Made by a program: the position numbers and the translations under genes
In this document: positions 29,413 through 38,667 of the stretch, in pieces
Numbering within the stretch: position 1 is the first letter of the stretch
How the letters are laid out: every line of letters begins with the position of its first letter
Origin: Clostridium yunnanense
GTDB lineage: Bacteria > Bacillota > Clostridia > Clostridiales > Clostridiaceae
Assembly: GCF_016595795.1 (NCBI RefSeq)
Contig: NZ_JAENHN010000037.1
Location: 124,001-188,000, forward strand
Direction: 5' to 3'
Length of the DNA stretch: 64,000 nt
The notes under the pieces: generated by a model
The model's input: only the letters and a program-made list of their open reading frames with translations
What the model was told of the DNA's origin: nothing
Databases searched by the model: none

Positions 29413-30108
29413 TTATTTTACTTTAAAATCGCTTAGTGTTGTAAATATCGTTCCATATGAACCTTCAATATTATCTTTACTCATTTCTGCTGGTAAGTCG
29501 TTTATACTTTTTTTCAAAGCTTGAAATATTGCAAAGTATTGACTTTTACTATCCTCTTGAAGACTGTTTGTCCATTTTTTAAATTCATCAGTCTTAACAC
29601 TTTTAGTATCCTTCCCCTCTAAGGTATGAATCACTTGAAGATATCCGCTTACCATTTCCGCTAATTCTTTTGAGCACAAATCCTTATTACTTATTTGGAA
29701 ATTCACTTTTAGGTTAGTTACACCTGCTGCTGTAAGATCCTTAGAAAGCTTATCAGCTTCATCAGTCTTTCCAATTAAAACCCCTACTCTAAATTTGTCA
29801 TTATCTTTTAAAGTAAAAGAATTATATTTATCTTTTAGTTTATTCTTGTTTTCATCTGCATTTTCTTTTTTTGAATAATACCCACATTGAACCAATGAAA
29901 AAACTGTAGTATCTTCTTTGTTTGCATTTCCCACCTGTTCAGTACTGTTAGTCTTAGAGCTGTTAGGAGTATCAGTGGTTTTATTAAATATTATCTTTGC
30001 CAGAGCAGTTCCTAAAGTTAATGCTACAACCACCACTATTACTAAAAAAACCATCACTTTTCCACCATTCGTCTGTCTCTTATTTAGATCGTATCTTGTG
30101 TATTTCAT
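29413..30108 (-). CDS. SPOR-domain membrane protein
   Basis: 231 residues from the ATG after GAGGTGAAGGAA. A short basic cytosolic tail, one membrane helix at about 20-40 and an extracytoplasmic part. Residues about 70-140 (FSLVQCGYYSKKENADENKNKL ... FRVGVLIGKTDEADKLSKDL) look like a SPOR peptidoglycan-binding fold (denuded glycan binding). The C-terminal 90 residues are helical and unassigned. Probably an envelope or sporulation protein; exact role unknown. It stands alone. Confidence 0.72.
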   Translation of the reverse strand: MKYTRYDLNKRQTNGGKVMVFLVIVVVVALTLGTALAKIIFNKTTDTPNSSKTNSTEQVGNANKEDTTVFSLVQCGYYSKKENADENKNKLKDKYNSFTLKDNDKFRVGVLIGKTDEADKLSKDLTAAGVTNLKVNFQISNKDLCSKELAEMVSGYLQVIHTLEGKDTKSVKTDEFKKWTNSLQEDSKSQYFAIFQALKKSINDLPAEMSKDNIEGSYGTIFTTLSDFKVK

Positions 30109-30324
30109 TTCCTTCACCTCGCTATTTTTTATTCCTAAGAATAATTGTACTTATAAATATTTGTATTTATAAAAGGCTGAAGTTATGACTATGTTTTTTA
30201 TTTTTAGTATTTGTATATAGCAAATTTACTTATTTATATTTTTGATTTGATGATTTAAAAGTTCGTTATACGTACAGACTGCAACTATTAGCGACAAGTA
30301 TTATTATAATTATGCCAAGTAAAC

Positions 30325-30353
30325 TTGACACAAAATTTTTAACATGGTATATT
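30325..30353 (+). promoter_or_regulatory. Strong sigma-A-type promoter of the membrane protein/Xre pair
   Basis: Consensus TTGACA (30325-30330), 17-base spacer, TATATT (30348-30353), 27 bases before the gene start. Confidence 0.75.
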
Positions 30354-30379
30354 AAGGAAAAAAGGAGGATTGTATAAAT

Positions 30380-30688
30380 ATGAAAAGAGATGAAATTTTA
30401 TCGAAAAGTAAGAATGAAGGTTTTGATGAGCGAGAACAAAGTATATTTTTATCTTCATTTGGATTTGGAAATATTATCACAATGCTTTTGTGCTTTATAT
30501 TTATAGCTATAAATGCAATAAAAGGTAAAGGATATAGTGAATTTATAACTATAGCTTTTGCAACACTTTCAGCTACAAACTTTTATCAATATAAACAATT
30601 GAGAGATAAAAATACTTTGCTTATATCAGCAATTTTCACTTGTATTACAGCAATACTCTCTTTTATTTTCTTCATCGTAAAAGGGTAA
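30380..30688 (+). CDS. Small DUF6442-like membrane protein
   Basis: 102 residues. A polar N-terminus (MKRDEILSKSKNEGFDEREQ) is followed by three hydrophobic segments (about 29-47, 53-68, 80-100). The DEREQ motif and arrangement resemble small membrane proteins encoded with Xre regulators in Firmicutes. Function unknown; the downstream HTH gene is 4 bases away, so the two form an operon and the membrane protein may sense or modulate the regulator. Confidence 0.65.
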   Translation: MKRDEILSKSKNEGFDEREQSIFLSSFGFGNIITMLLCFIFIAINAIKGKGYSEFITIAFATLSATNFYQYKQLRDKNTLLISAIFTCITAILSFIFFIVKG

Positions 30689-30692
30689 TAAT

Positions 30693-30902
30693 ATGGAAGA
30701 AAAACTTATTTTAAAGAATCGGCTCAAAGTAGCCCGAGCAGAAAAAAATCTATCCCAAGGCGACCTTGCTGAATTAGTGGGAGTATCACGCCAAACTATT
30801 AGTTCTATAGAGACAGGTCAGTTTTGCCCAACAGCTAAACTTGCTCTTGTTTTATGTATTGCCTTAGACAAAAAGTTCGAAGACTTATTTTATTTTGATT
30901 AA
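30693..30902 (+). CDS. Xre/Cro-type helix-turn-helix regulator
   Basis: 69 residues, essentially one HTH_3 domain: LKNRLKVARAEKNLSQGDLAELVGVSRQTISSIE, followed by the conserved FCPTAKLALVLCIAL and a short DLFYFD tail. No effector domain. It likely represses its own operon. Such small regulators are typical of a conserved Firmicute group with adjacent membrane proteins. Confidence 0.9.
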   Translation: MEEKLILKNRLKVARAEKNLSQGDLAELVGVSRQTISSIETGQFCPTAKLALVLCIALDKKFEDLFYFD

Positions 30903-30952
30903 TTTTATTTCACAAGGTATATTAATTAATTCTTTATTATTTCTATTCATAT

Positions 30953-31022
30953 AGGGTTCCAACCTCAACAATTAACTTATGCTTTTCATAGCATATAAAT
31001 TAATGATTGAAGTCAGAACCCT
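30953..31022. repeat. 70-bp near-perfect hairpin of the TTCCAACTTCAACTA family
   Basis: AGGGTTCCAACCTCAACAAT ... TTATGC, 8-nt loop, then GCATA ... GAACCCT. It sits between convergent genes (Xre and the ABC exporter) and can end both transcripts; arms match those at 7625-7719 and the half copy at 18026. Confidence 0.7.
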
Positions 31023-31040
31023 TTATCTATGTTTTGTTAG

Positions 31041-32822
31041 TTAAACAGCATTTAATATATCATATTGAGAATTATATAATTTAAAGTAAGCACCCTTACG
31101 GTTAATTAAATCATCATGAGTTCCCTGTTCCAATATCACACCTTTGTCTATATACATTATCTGAGAAGAATTTTTTATTGTAGACAATCTATGCGCAATA
31201 ATAAAAGAAGTTCTACCTTTTAACAGATTATCTAATCCTTCTTGAAGCAGGATTTCAGTTTTAGTATCTATACTTGAAGTTGCTTCATCTAGTATCAACA
31301 CCTTTGGATCTGCCAAAAGAGCTCTAGCAAAGGAAATAAGTTGTCTTTGTCCAACAGAAAGTCTTGTGCCTCTTTCATTAACTTCTGTTTCATATCCGTC
31401 CTTTAACTGACATATAAAATCATGGGCTCTGACAATTTTAGCTGCTTCTATAACCTCTTCATCCGTTGCATCAAGCTTGCCATATCTTATATTCTCCATT
31501 ATTGTTCCTGAAAATATAAAGGAATCTTGAAGCATAACTCCCATTTGTTTTCTTAAGGAATTTAGAGTTACAGTGCTTATATCTGTTTGATCTATTAGTA
31601 CAGTGCCATTCTCTATGTTATAAAATCTACTTAACAAATTAACTATTGTAGTCTTTCCTGCTCCTGTAGGACCAACTAATGCAATAGTCTGTCCCGCTTT
31701 CACATTAAAGTTTATATTATTTAAGATAGGCTTATCCTCTTCATATTGAAAGTTAATATTTCTAAACTCTACATCCCCTTTTATTGTCCTCATTTCTTTA
31801 GCGCCTGGCAAATCCGTAACTACAGGTTTTTCATCCATCGCCTCAAATATTCTTTCAAGGTATGCCATTGCTGTTATTATAGAGTTATAAAAATTACCTA
31901 TGTTTAAAATTGGATTCCAGAATCTCCACACATATCCAACAAATGCAACTAGTACCCCTACAGATACCTCAGCTGACAAGTAATATATACCTGCTATATA
32001 TATTAATGATACAGTTAATGTAGAAATCATTTCAACTGATGGCCATAGCAAAAATTGTATACTTACTGCTTTCAACCATGAAGTTCTATAATTATCACAA
32101 ACTTCTCTAAATATCCTTAAGTTTTCTTCTTCTCTAGCAAAAGACTGTGTAACCTTTATACCGTTTATACTTTCATGAATATAAGCATTCATATTTGACT
32201 GCTTACTGCTTAAAATCTGATAAGCTTTCCTTTGTGCCTTTTTTAGAATCATAACAATAAGTAAAAGTACTGGTATTCCTACTATACTGATTAAAGTAAG
32301 CTTTACATCTATAGCAAGCATAAAACCAATCGCCATAAACAGACTAAGTGTATCTGTAATAAGATTTATCAATCCGTTTGAAAGTAAATCGCTTAAGGAA
32401 TTAATATAGTTAACTACTCTTACTAAGATTTTTCCATGAGGCCTATTGTCGTAATAACTAAAAGGGAGCCTTTGGAGATTAGTGAACAAATCCAACCTCA
32501 TTTTTCTAAGTACATTTTGACCAATCATGGACATTGATCTTATTCTATACTTCATGCATACACCTGTTATCACCAAAGTTAAGATAAATATTCCAGCTAA
32601 TATTGCAAGTCCTCTTATATCTTTATTAGGTATTTTATCGTCCATTGCTACCTTAATTAGATATGGGCCTAGTAAACTTGCCATATTTGCTAAGAACATC
32701 AGTGAAACAGTTATAGTTATGTCTTTCTTGTAAGGTTTTATATATGATAGAAGTCTTTTTAGATGTTCTAAACTAAAACTGGTCTCAAGTTCTTCATCTA
32801 CATCAAATTTATTTCTAGCCAT
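31041..32822 (-). CDS. ABC exporter subunit B (canonical Walker B, altered signature)
   Basis: 593 residues: six membrane helices (about 35-325) of the type I exporter fold and an ABC domain with Walker A GPTGAGKT at 384-391, signature LSVGQ at 488-492 and Walker B LDEATS with catalytic E513. It overlaps the stop of the upstream subunit gene (TAATG), so the two half-transporters are translationally coupled and very likely form a heterodimer. Substrate unknown; multidrug or peptide export by analogy with BmrCD/TmrAB. Confidence 0.9.
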   Translation of the reverse strand: MARNKFDVDEELETSFSLEHLKRLLSYIKPYKKDITITVSLMFLANMASLLGPYLIKVAMDDKIPNKDIRGLAILAGIFILTLVITGVCMKYRIRSMSMIGQNVLRKMRLDLFTNLQRLPFSYYDNRPHGKILVRVVNYINSLSDLLSNGLINLITDTLSLFMAIGFMLAIDVKLTLISIVGIPVLLLIVMILKKAQRKAYQILSSKQSNMNAYIHESINGIKVTQSFAREEENLRIFREVCDNYRTSWLKAVSIQFLLWPSVEMISTLTVSLIYIAGIYYLSAEVSVGVLVAFVGYVWRFWNPILNIGNFYNSIITAMAYLERIFEAMDEKPVVTDLPGAKEMRTIKGDVEFRNINFQYEEDKPILNNINFNVKAGQTIALVGPTGAGKTTIVNLLSRFYNIENGTVLIDQTDISTVTLNSLRKQMGVMLQDSFIFSGTIMENIRYGKLDATDEEVIEAAKIVRAHDFICQLKDGYETEVNERGTRLSVGQRQLISFARALLADPKVLILDEATSSIDTKTEILLQEGLDNLLKGRTSFIIAHRLSTIKNSSQIMYIDKGVILEQGTHDDLINRKGAYFKLYNSQYDILNAV

Positions 32823-34564
32823 TACACCGCCCCCCTTACTACATCAAAATCTCCAAATTGGTTTGCATAAACACTATAATAGTATCCTCTCTTCTTTAAC
32901 AATTCTTCATGTGTTCCTCTTTCGATTACCTTACCATCATCTAGAACAAGAATAAGGTCTGCACTTTTTACAGAAGAAATTCTATGAGCAATAATAAAAT
33001 TAGTTCTATTTTTATATATTGATCTCAGCTCTTTGTGTATCTTTAATTCTGTCTCCATATCTACACTCGAAGTAGTATCATCTAGTATTAATATCGAAGG
33101 ATTCTTAAGAAGTGCTCTTGCTAAAGCTATTCTCTGCTTTTGTCCCCCAGAAAGTCCAACACCTCTCTCTCCAATTATCGTATCGTAGCCTTCTGGCATG
33201 TTTACTATAAACTCATGGGCACCAGCTACATTTGCAACTCTTTGAACCTGTTCAAAAGTAGCTTCTGGCCTTCCATAAGCTATATTTCCCTCTATAGTAT
33301 CAGAAAAAAGGAATATATCTTGCATTGCAACTGCTATCCTGTCTCGAAGCTTAATAATATCAAGTTTTCTAATATCTACTCCGTCAATTTCTATCTTTCC
33401 TTTGGTAACATCATAAAATCTGCAGATTAAATTAACTAGGGTCGATTTACCTGCTCCTGTAGGTCCTAGTATACCAATTGTTTGCCCTGACTTTATCTCA
33501 AAGGATATATCCTTAAGTATCTCTTCATTATCATAACTGAAGCTTACATTTTCAAACCTTATGTCTCCTCTTATACCATCAACAATTTGTTTTTCCTTCT
33601 GACTTTTGATCTTTACCTCTGCATTTAATAAATCTCTTATCTTATAGGTTGATGCTACATATCTTTCAAAATCATTTATAAGCCACCCAGCCATACGCAT
33701 AGGATTGTTCAAAGCCCATATAAAGCCATTAAATACAACCAAATCTCCCATGGTCATAGTACCATGTGCAACCATAATTCCACCTATCAGCATCATTATC
33801 ACAGATAATACACCAGCAAGTGAGTCCAGAACAGGAAGATACTTCTCCCAAATCTTAGCAGATTTCAAGTTTTTAACTTTATAGTCATCATTAGCTTTAT
33901 TAAACTTTTCAATCTCATATCGCTCTTTAGCAAAAGCCTTTACCACTCTGTTTCCACTTATATTTTCTTGAACCACTGAGTTAAGCTTTGAAAAACTTTC
34001 TCTTATGGCATAAAAAGTCGGTCCAACTTCCTTTGTCATCTTTGTTGCTAAAAATCCTATAATAGGAGTTATAAGTATTAGTGCTATTGTGAGTTTTACA
34101 TTTACAGTGAACATCATTACTACAGCAAATATAAATAAAGTCAGGTTTTCAAATACGTTATATACAACCCAAGCTACAAAATGCCTTATGGCATCCGTAT
34201 CACCAGTCATACGCGCCATTAAATCGCCAGTTCGAGTATTGTTGTAATACTCAAAATCCATCTTTAGAAGTTTTTTGTATAAATCTTCTCTTATTTTAAA
34301 TATCACATCTTGAGAAACAAACTCAAAAATCATCTGGAATATATATCTGTCAATTGCCTTTATTACAGAAACTCCAATCATCATTAACAGTATTGATATC
34401 AGAATCTTTTTGTCACCACCACCAATTACTTTATCTACAATCTTACCTGAAAGAAATGGATTTATCATATTAAGCGCTGATGCAATTAAAACCATAAATA
34501 GTGCGATAAAATACTTTAACTTGTACCTTTTCAAATAACCCCATATCCATTTTAGACTACCCAT
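32822..34564 (-). CDS. ABC exporter subunit A (degenerate Walker B)
   Basis: 580 residues: six membrane helices and an ABC domain with Walker A GPTGAGKS (367-374), canonical LSGGQ (471-475), but LDDTTSS at the Walker B end, so the catalytic Glu is Asp496. Paired with the altered LSVGQ of the partner, this gives one degenerate and one active ATP site, the rule for heterodimeric exporters. Divergent from an AraC-type regulator 140 bases away, which may control it. Confidence 0.9.
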   Translation of the reverse strand: MGSLKWIWGYLKRYKLKYFIALFMVLIASALNMINPFLSGKIVDKVIGGGDKKILISILLMMIGVSVIKAIDRYIFQMIFEFVSQDVIFKIREDLYKKLLKMDFEYYNNTRTGDLMARMTGDTDAIRHFVAWVVYNVFENLTLFIFAVVMMFTVNVKLTIALILITPIIGFLATKMTKEVGPTFYAIRESFSKLNSVVQENISGNRVVKAFAKERYEIEKFNKANDDYKVKNLKSAKIWEKYLPVLDSLAGVLSVIMMLIGGIMVAHGTMTMGDLVVFNGFIWALNNPMRMAGWLINDFERYVASTYKIRDLLNAEVKIKSQKEKQIVDGIRGDIRFENVSFSYDNEEILKDISFEIKSGQTIGILGPTGAGKSTLVNLICRFYDVTKGKIEIDGVDIRKLDIIKLRDRIAVAMQDIFLFSDTIEGNIAYGRPEATFEQVQRVANVAGAHEFIVNMPEGYDTIIGERGVGLSGGQKQRIALARALLKNPSILILDDTTSSVDMETELKIHKELRSIYKNRTNFIIAHRISSVKSADLILVLDDGKVIERGTHEELLKKRGYYYSVYANQFGDFDVVRGAV

Positions 34565-34704
34565 TTTTTTCTCCCCTTCCTTACTTTTACTACAGATAAA
34601 TTATTGCTTAAATAATAAAAAATATAAATGTAATTTCTTAAACTATTGATGTATATTCTTATACTGATGTATATTTATAATGTACTATTGTTAGGGGTGA
34701 TAAA

Positions 34705-35538
34705 ATGTGTTACACAGGTATAAGCGCTCAATCCTTCAATCCTCAAATACTATATGTTTTTGATGCTATAAATAGAGAGGCCATGGAGACTCAATATCAT
34801 AGCCATGATTTTATTGAACTAAGCATTATTATCGATGGATTTGTTGAGTATAATATAGAAAAAGAAAGTATGATGATAAATAAAGGCGATATACTTCTTT
34901 TTAACCCAGGTGTGTATCATAGAGAATTTATAACTGATGAGTCAGACCTTCATGAACTTCATATCGGTATAACTAACTTCCGTTTGGAAGGCTTTAAGAA
35001 AAACTTCATCTTAACCAAGGACAACTCTCCTGTAATAAGACTAAAGAAGCATGCAGACGAATTCTTTAATTGTTGTACTGATATAATCGAAGAGCAAAAA
35101 AATAATGCACTAGGATACGATTTAGTGCTAAAGGCTTTAGTTATGAAACTTTTGGTTATACTTCTTAGGGAAACTCATTTTAAGGAAAGCATAAAAGACA
35201 CAGTAAAGTATTCTTTTGAATCTACTGATAAGCAAAACTTAGTAAAGTCAATAATAAACTTTATGAACGAAAACTATATGAATGAGATATCTTTAGATAA
35301 AATAGCTAAAAACATGTATCTTAGTCCAGTATATATTTCTAAGATCTTTAAAGAAGAAACTGGTGACTCTCCTATAAATTACTTGATAAAAATAAGATTA
35401 GAAAAAGCTAAAGAGTTGCTAGAGATGGAAAGGTTACCAGTAAAGCTCGCAGCTAAAAGCGTTGGTTATGAGGATGCATATTACTTTAGTAAGTTGTTTA
35501 AAAAGTATTATGGCATTTCACCATCAAAAGTTAGTTGA
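34705..35538 (+). CDS. AraC-family transcriptional regulator
   Basis: 277 residues: N-terminal cupin sensor domain (about 15-150; HSHDFIELSIIIDG and GDILLFNPGVYH) and C-terminal double helix-turn-helix (about 180-277) with NEISLDKIAKNMYLSPVYIS and the classical GYEDAYYFSKLFKKYYGISPS. It is divergent from the ABC exporter operon, the likely target. Inducer unknown. GGGGTGAT ribosome site. Confidence 0.92.
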   Translation: MCYTGISAQSFNPQILYVFDAINREAMETQYHSHDFIELSIIIDGFVEYNIEKESMMINKGDILLFNPGVYHREFITDESDLHELHIGITNFRLEGFKKNFILTKDNSPVIRLKKHADEFFNCCTDIIEEQKNNALGYDLVLKALVMKLLVILLRETHFKESIKDTVKYSFESTDKQNLVKSIINFMNENYMNEISLDKIAKNMYLSPVYISKIFKEETGDSPINYLIKIRLEKAKELLEMERLPVKLAAKSVGYEDAYYFSKLFKKYYGISPSKVS

Positions 35539-35566
35539 TATTATATTTTCTTTACTATACAGTAAA

Positions 35567-35594
35567 AAAGCCTGTGCGTATCAGCACAGGCTTT
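35567..35594. terminator. Bidirectional terminator
   Basis: AAAGCCTGTGC / GCACAGGCTTT with a 6-nt loop and flanking A/T tracts between the convergent AraC and NlpC/P60 genes. Confidence 0.9.
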
Positions 35595-35611
35595 AATTAG
35601 CTCTAATAATT

Positions 35612-36244
35612 TTAGTTCTTTATTCTTCTTGCTCCAGCATATCTGCTAGCATAGTAAGATTCACTTAAAGAACTCACAGTTACATTCTTTCCTGATGATG
35701 GAGCATGTATAAAATCTCCACCGCCTATATATATTCCAACATGACTTATTGGACCATAAGTATTGAAGAACACTAGGTCTCCTGGACTAAGATTTCCTTT
35801 AGATACCGATGAACCCATAGCATACTGAGCACCAGTATAATGTGGTAAGCCTACACCAAGCTTAGCATAAACATATTGAGTAAGACCAGAACAATCAAAA
35901 GCTCTTGGTCCAGCTGCACCAAATACATAAGGTCTACCTAAGTATTGATATGCAATTGAAACTGCACCGCCACCTGCGGTTGAAGTGCCTCCTCTTGAAG
36001 CTTTTGTACTTCCATTTGATTTGCTACTTCCAGTTGACTTGCTTTTAGATTTTGAATCGCTACTGTCTTCGCTCTTTGGCGATATAATTGTTTTATTATT
36101 GCTCTTTAATTGAGCTGTCTTTAAAACAATCCCTTGTTCACTCTTTGCCGTTGTGTCTGCTTTCGCTTCCCTAGATGAGGCTAGTCCAAACGCTAAAGTT
36201 GAGCAAAAAAAGCCTGCTGCTATAATCTTAAGTCCCTTCCTCAT
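35612..36244 (-). CDS. Secreted NlpC/P60 peptidoglycan endopeptidase
   Basis: Cell-wall hydrolase of the gamma-D-Glu-diaminopimelate type. Start at the ATG after GGGGAG (210 residues). Signal peptide to about residue 29, a Ser/Lys-rich linker (55-90), and a C-terminal NlpC/P60 domain with catalytic C118 (FDCSGLTQYVY), H168 (ISHVGIYIG) and H180 (FIHAPSSG). No SH3 or coiled-coil targeting domain, so it is a minimal form. Single gene. Confidence 0.92.
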   Translation of the reverse strand: MRKGLKIIAAGFFCSTLAFGLASSREAKADTTAKSEQGIVLKTAQLKSNNKTIISPKSEDSSDSKSKSKSTGSSKSNGSTKASRGGTSTAGGGAVSIAYQYLGRPYVFGAAGPRAFDCSGLTQYVYAKLGVGLPHYTGAQYAMGSSVSKGNLSPGDLVFFNTYGPISHVGIYIGGGDFIHAPSSGKNVTVSSLSESYYASRYAGARRIKN

Positions 36245-36654
36245 TATGTTCTCCCCTCTCATACTTAATTATCCCCTAAGTCTCTTTCTTCCAATGTTAA
36301 CCTTTTCATTCATATATGCAAATTCGTTTGTCACCGCTTTGTAACTACCTTTACATTATAGTAAACTTTTGTATGGTAGGTCAAGGAATTTAGTAGAATT
36401 TTTATGAAATATTCATAAAAATTTTTATTTTCGCTAATAAAACTTTACTTTTCCAACTTATTTATAAATTTCCATATGTATTTTTATTAATTAAGCAATA
36501 AGCTCCAAATTTTAAGTTATTTATCAATTTGTTCTTTTACTTATATCTTATTCATTTCACGCTCAATATTAAAAACTCTTAAATAAGGACGCTAGTTAAT
36601 ATAACTTAATTTAAAATTCCAACAACTAAAAACTTGTCTTACCTAATAATCAAA
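36245..36654. other. Gene-free AT-rich stretch
   Basis: Between the NlpC/P60 start and the PepD terminator. It should contain the NlpC/P60 promoter; I see no repeat, RNA or reading frame worth naming. Confidence 0.5.
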
Positions 36655-36706
36655 AAAATAAATGGCCACTAAGAATTTTTATATTCTTTCATAGCCACTT
36701 ATTTTT
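36655..36706 (-). terminator. PepD terminator
   Basis: Imperfect long hairpin with AAAATAA-TGGC / GCCA-TTATTTTT outer arms and AGAAT / ATTCT inner arms, 24 bases after the stop. Confidence 0.6.
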
Positions 36707-36729
36707 CTTATATTAAGTTTTCTTGTATT

Positions 36730-38187
36730 TTACTTTATTTCTTTTAATACATTAAGTAGATAATCCCATAGATTTTTTACAGAAGTTATGCTCATGTGCT
36801 CGTTTGGAGTATGAACATCATATAAATTAGGACCAAAAGAAATCATATCTATATCTGATCCTAGTCTTTCAGTAAACAAACCACATTCTAATCCAGCATG
36901 AATCGCTAGTATCTCTGGCTCTTTTCCAGTCATAGTCTTATATACTTGTTGACATATTGTTCTTATTTTAGATTCTGGATTGTATTGCCATTCTGGGTAA
37001 TTAGCAGATGTTTCGAATTCTGCTCCTATAAGTTCTGCAATGTTTTTAGTTCTTGTTATTATTTCGTCTTTTAATGATCCAACCGAGCTTCTTGTCGCAC
37101 TATCATACTCTACTGAAGCATTAGATGTAGTAACAACTCCTAAATTTGTAGAACTTTGAACAAGTCCAGGAATATCCATACTCATAGTATCTATGCCGTT
37201 TGGTAAAAGATATAATAATTCTACAGCTTTCTTTGTAGTATCCTTAGAGAACACCTTTTCTACTTCTGCATCAACCAATTCAAATTCTATATTAACATCT
37301 GGATCTGCTGCCTTAAACTCATTACTTAATGTTTGATTCCAAGTGTTAATCTTTTCTTTAATAACTTCCAATTTGTCGCTTGGGAATACAATTAAAGAAT
37401 CATGCTCTCTAGGGATAGCATTGTTTTTTGAACCACCATTAGTTGACACTAAATTGAAATCAACATCCTCAAGGATACTCTTAAGTACTCTTCCCATTAT
37501 CTTATTAGAATTTCCTCTTTCTTTATTGATTTCCATTCCTGAATGTCCGCCTTTAAGACCTCTTACTCTTACTTCAGCCTTTGAAACTCCATTCTTTACA
37601 GCTTCCCATTCTATGTTCAAAACTGCTTTATTTCTTATTCCACCAGCACAGCTTACAAGTAAGAATCCTTCTTCTTCAGAATCTAAGTTTAAAAGTATCT
37701 TACCGCTTATATGTTCAGGACTTAAATTCATAGCTCCTCCCATTCCAGCTTCTTCATCTGAAGTTATAAGCACTTCAAGTGGTGGATGAGCTATTTCTTT
37801 TGAGCTTAATATTGCTAAAGCGTATGCTACAGCTATACCATTATCTGCTCCTAGTGTTGTGCCTGTTGCAAATACATTATCTCCCTCTATTCTTAGCTTA
37901 AGAGGATCTTTTTCAAAATCATGCTCAGTTCCCTTATTTTTTTCACAAACCATATCCATATGGCCTTGAATTATAACGGTTGGAGCATTTTCATAACCTT
38001 TTGTACCAGGCTTCTTTATTATTACATTCAAACTAGAATCTTGGATTACATCTAATCCATGACTCTTAGCAAAGTTAACTAAGTAATCACTTATCTCTTT
38101 TTCATTTCCTGATCCTCTAGGAATTTGAGAAATTTCTTCAAAATAACAAAAAACATCTTTTGGTTCTAAATGTGATAAAACTCCCAT
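36730..38187 (-). CDS. pepD: Aminoacyl-histidine dipeptidase (Xaa-His dipeptidase, M20)
   Basis: Cytosolic zinc dipeptidase with broad specificity. 485 residues. M20 metal motifs: QGHMDMVCEK (His ligand and the catalytic Asp), GADNG (bridging Asp), TSDEEAGMGGA (catalytic Glu and Glu ligand), LDSEEEG, and a late His in HAGLECGLF. A dimerisation/lid domain lies in the middle. Length and motifs match PepD. Monocistronic with its own terminator. Confidence 0.94.
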   Translation of the reverse strand: MGVLSHLEPKDVFCYFEEISQIPRGSGNEKEISDYLVNFAKSHGLDVIQDSSLNVIIKKPGTKGYENAPTVIIQGHMDMVCEKNKGTEHDFEKDPLKLRIEGDNVFATGTTLGADNGIAVAYALAILSSKEIAHPPLEVLITSDEEAGMGGAMNLSPEHISGKILLNLDSEEEGFLLVSCAGGIRNKAVLNIEWEAVKNGVSKAEVRVRGLKGGHSGMEINKERGNSNKIMGRVLKSILEDVDFNLVSTNGGSKNNAIPREHDSLIVFPSDKLEVIKEKINTWNQTLSNEFKAADPDVNIEFELVDAEVEKVFSKDTTKKAVELLYLLPNGIDTMSMDIPGLVQSSTNLGVVTTSNASVEYDSATRSSVGSLKDEIITRTKNIAELIGAEFETSANYPEWQYNPESKIRTICQQVYKTMTGKEPEILAIHAGLECGLFTERLGSDIDMISFGPNLYDVHTPNEHMSITSVKNLWDYLLNVLKEIK

Positions 38188-38541
38188 ATTTATTACATCT
38201 TCCTTTCAATATTTAAATTGTATGGTAAAATAATACTATAATCACTTAAAAGTGTTTTGTCTATATTTATAATATAGCATATTAATCCTTTAAATACATA
38301 TTCTTTAACCTCTAAGCAATTTTAACTTTTAGAATTTTCTCATTTTATAATTATCAATTTTTACTAATAAAGCTCTCTATATATAATATATTTTCAAAAT
38401 TACAGTTGAAATTAAAGTATTTTATTAAATTACATTCTTACTTTATTAATGTCACTAAAACACGCTGCAGATATACATATTAATTTCAACAAGTTATTGA
38501 AAGATGACCTAATTTAAATTGTTCATACTGGGAATATTATA
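38188..38541. other. Gene-free stretch upstream of pyk and PepD
   Basis: AT-rich spacer between divergent genes; it should contain both promoters. No RNA element recognised apart from the hairpin element that follows. Confidence 0.5.
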
Positions 38542-38636
38542 GATGTACTAAGTTATAATTAGGCTTACATTTTCAAATTCTCTTCTTTTAAGCTAGGAGA
38601 GTGATAAACGAGGCATTGTAATTAGGCAAGTACATC
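38542..38636. repeat. 95-bp hairpin element, copy E
   Basis: Ends GATGTACTAAG / AAGTACATC; inner stem CTCTTCT(TTTAAGCT)AGGAGAG keeps the 7-bp stem and 8-nt loop of the family. It ends 31 bases before the pyk start, so it lies in the promoter or 5' UTR. Confidence 0.75.
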
Positions 38637-38667
38637 TTTATATAAAATAAATTTGTGAGGTGTTTAT

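Noticed and set aside
28155-30108. Integrated mobile island around the repeat-rich 29-31 kb region
   Set aside because: No integrase, transposase, direct att-like repeats or base-composition shift seen.
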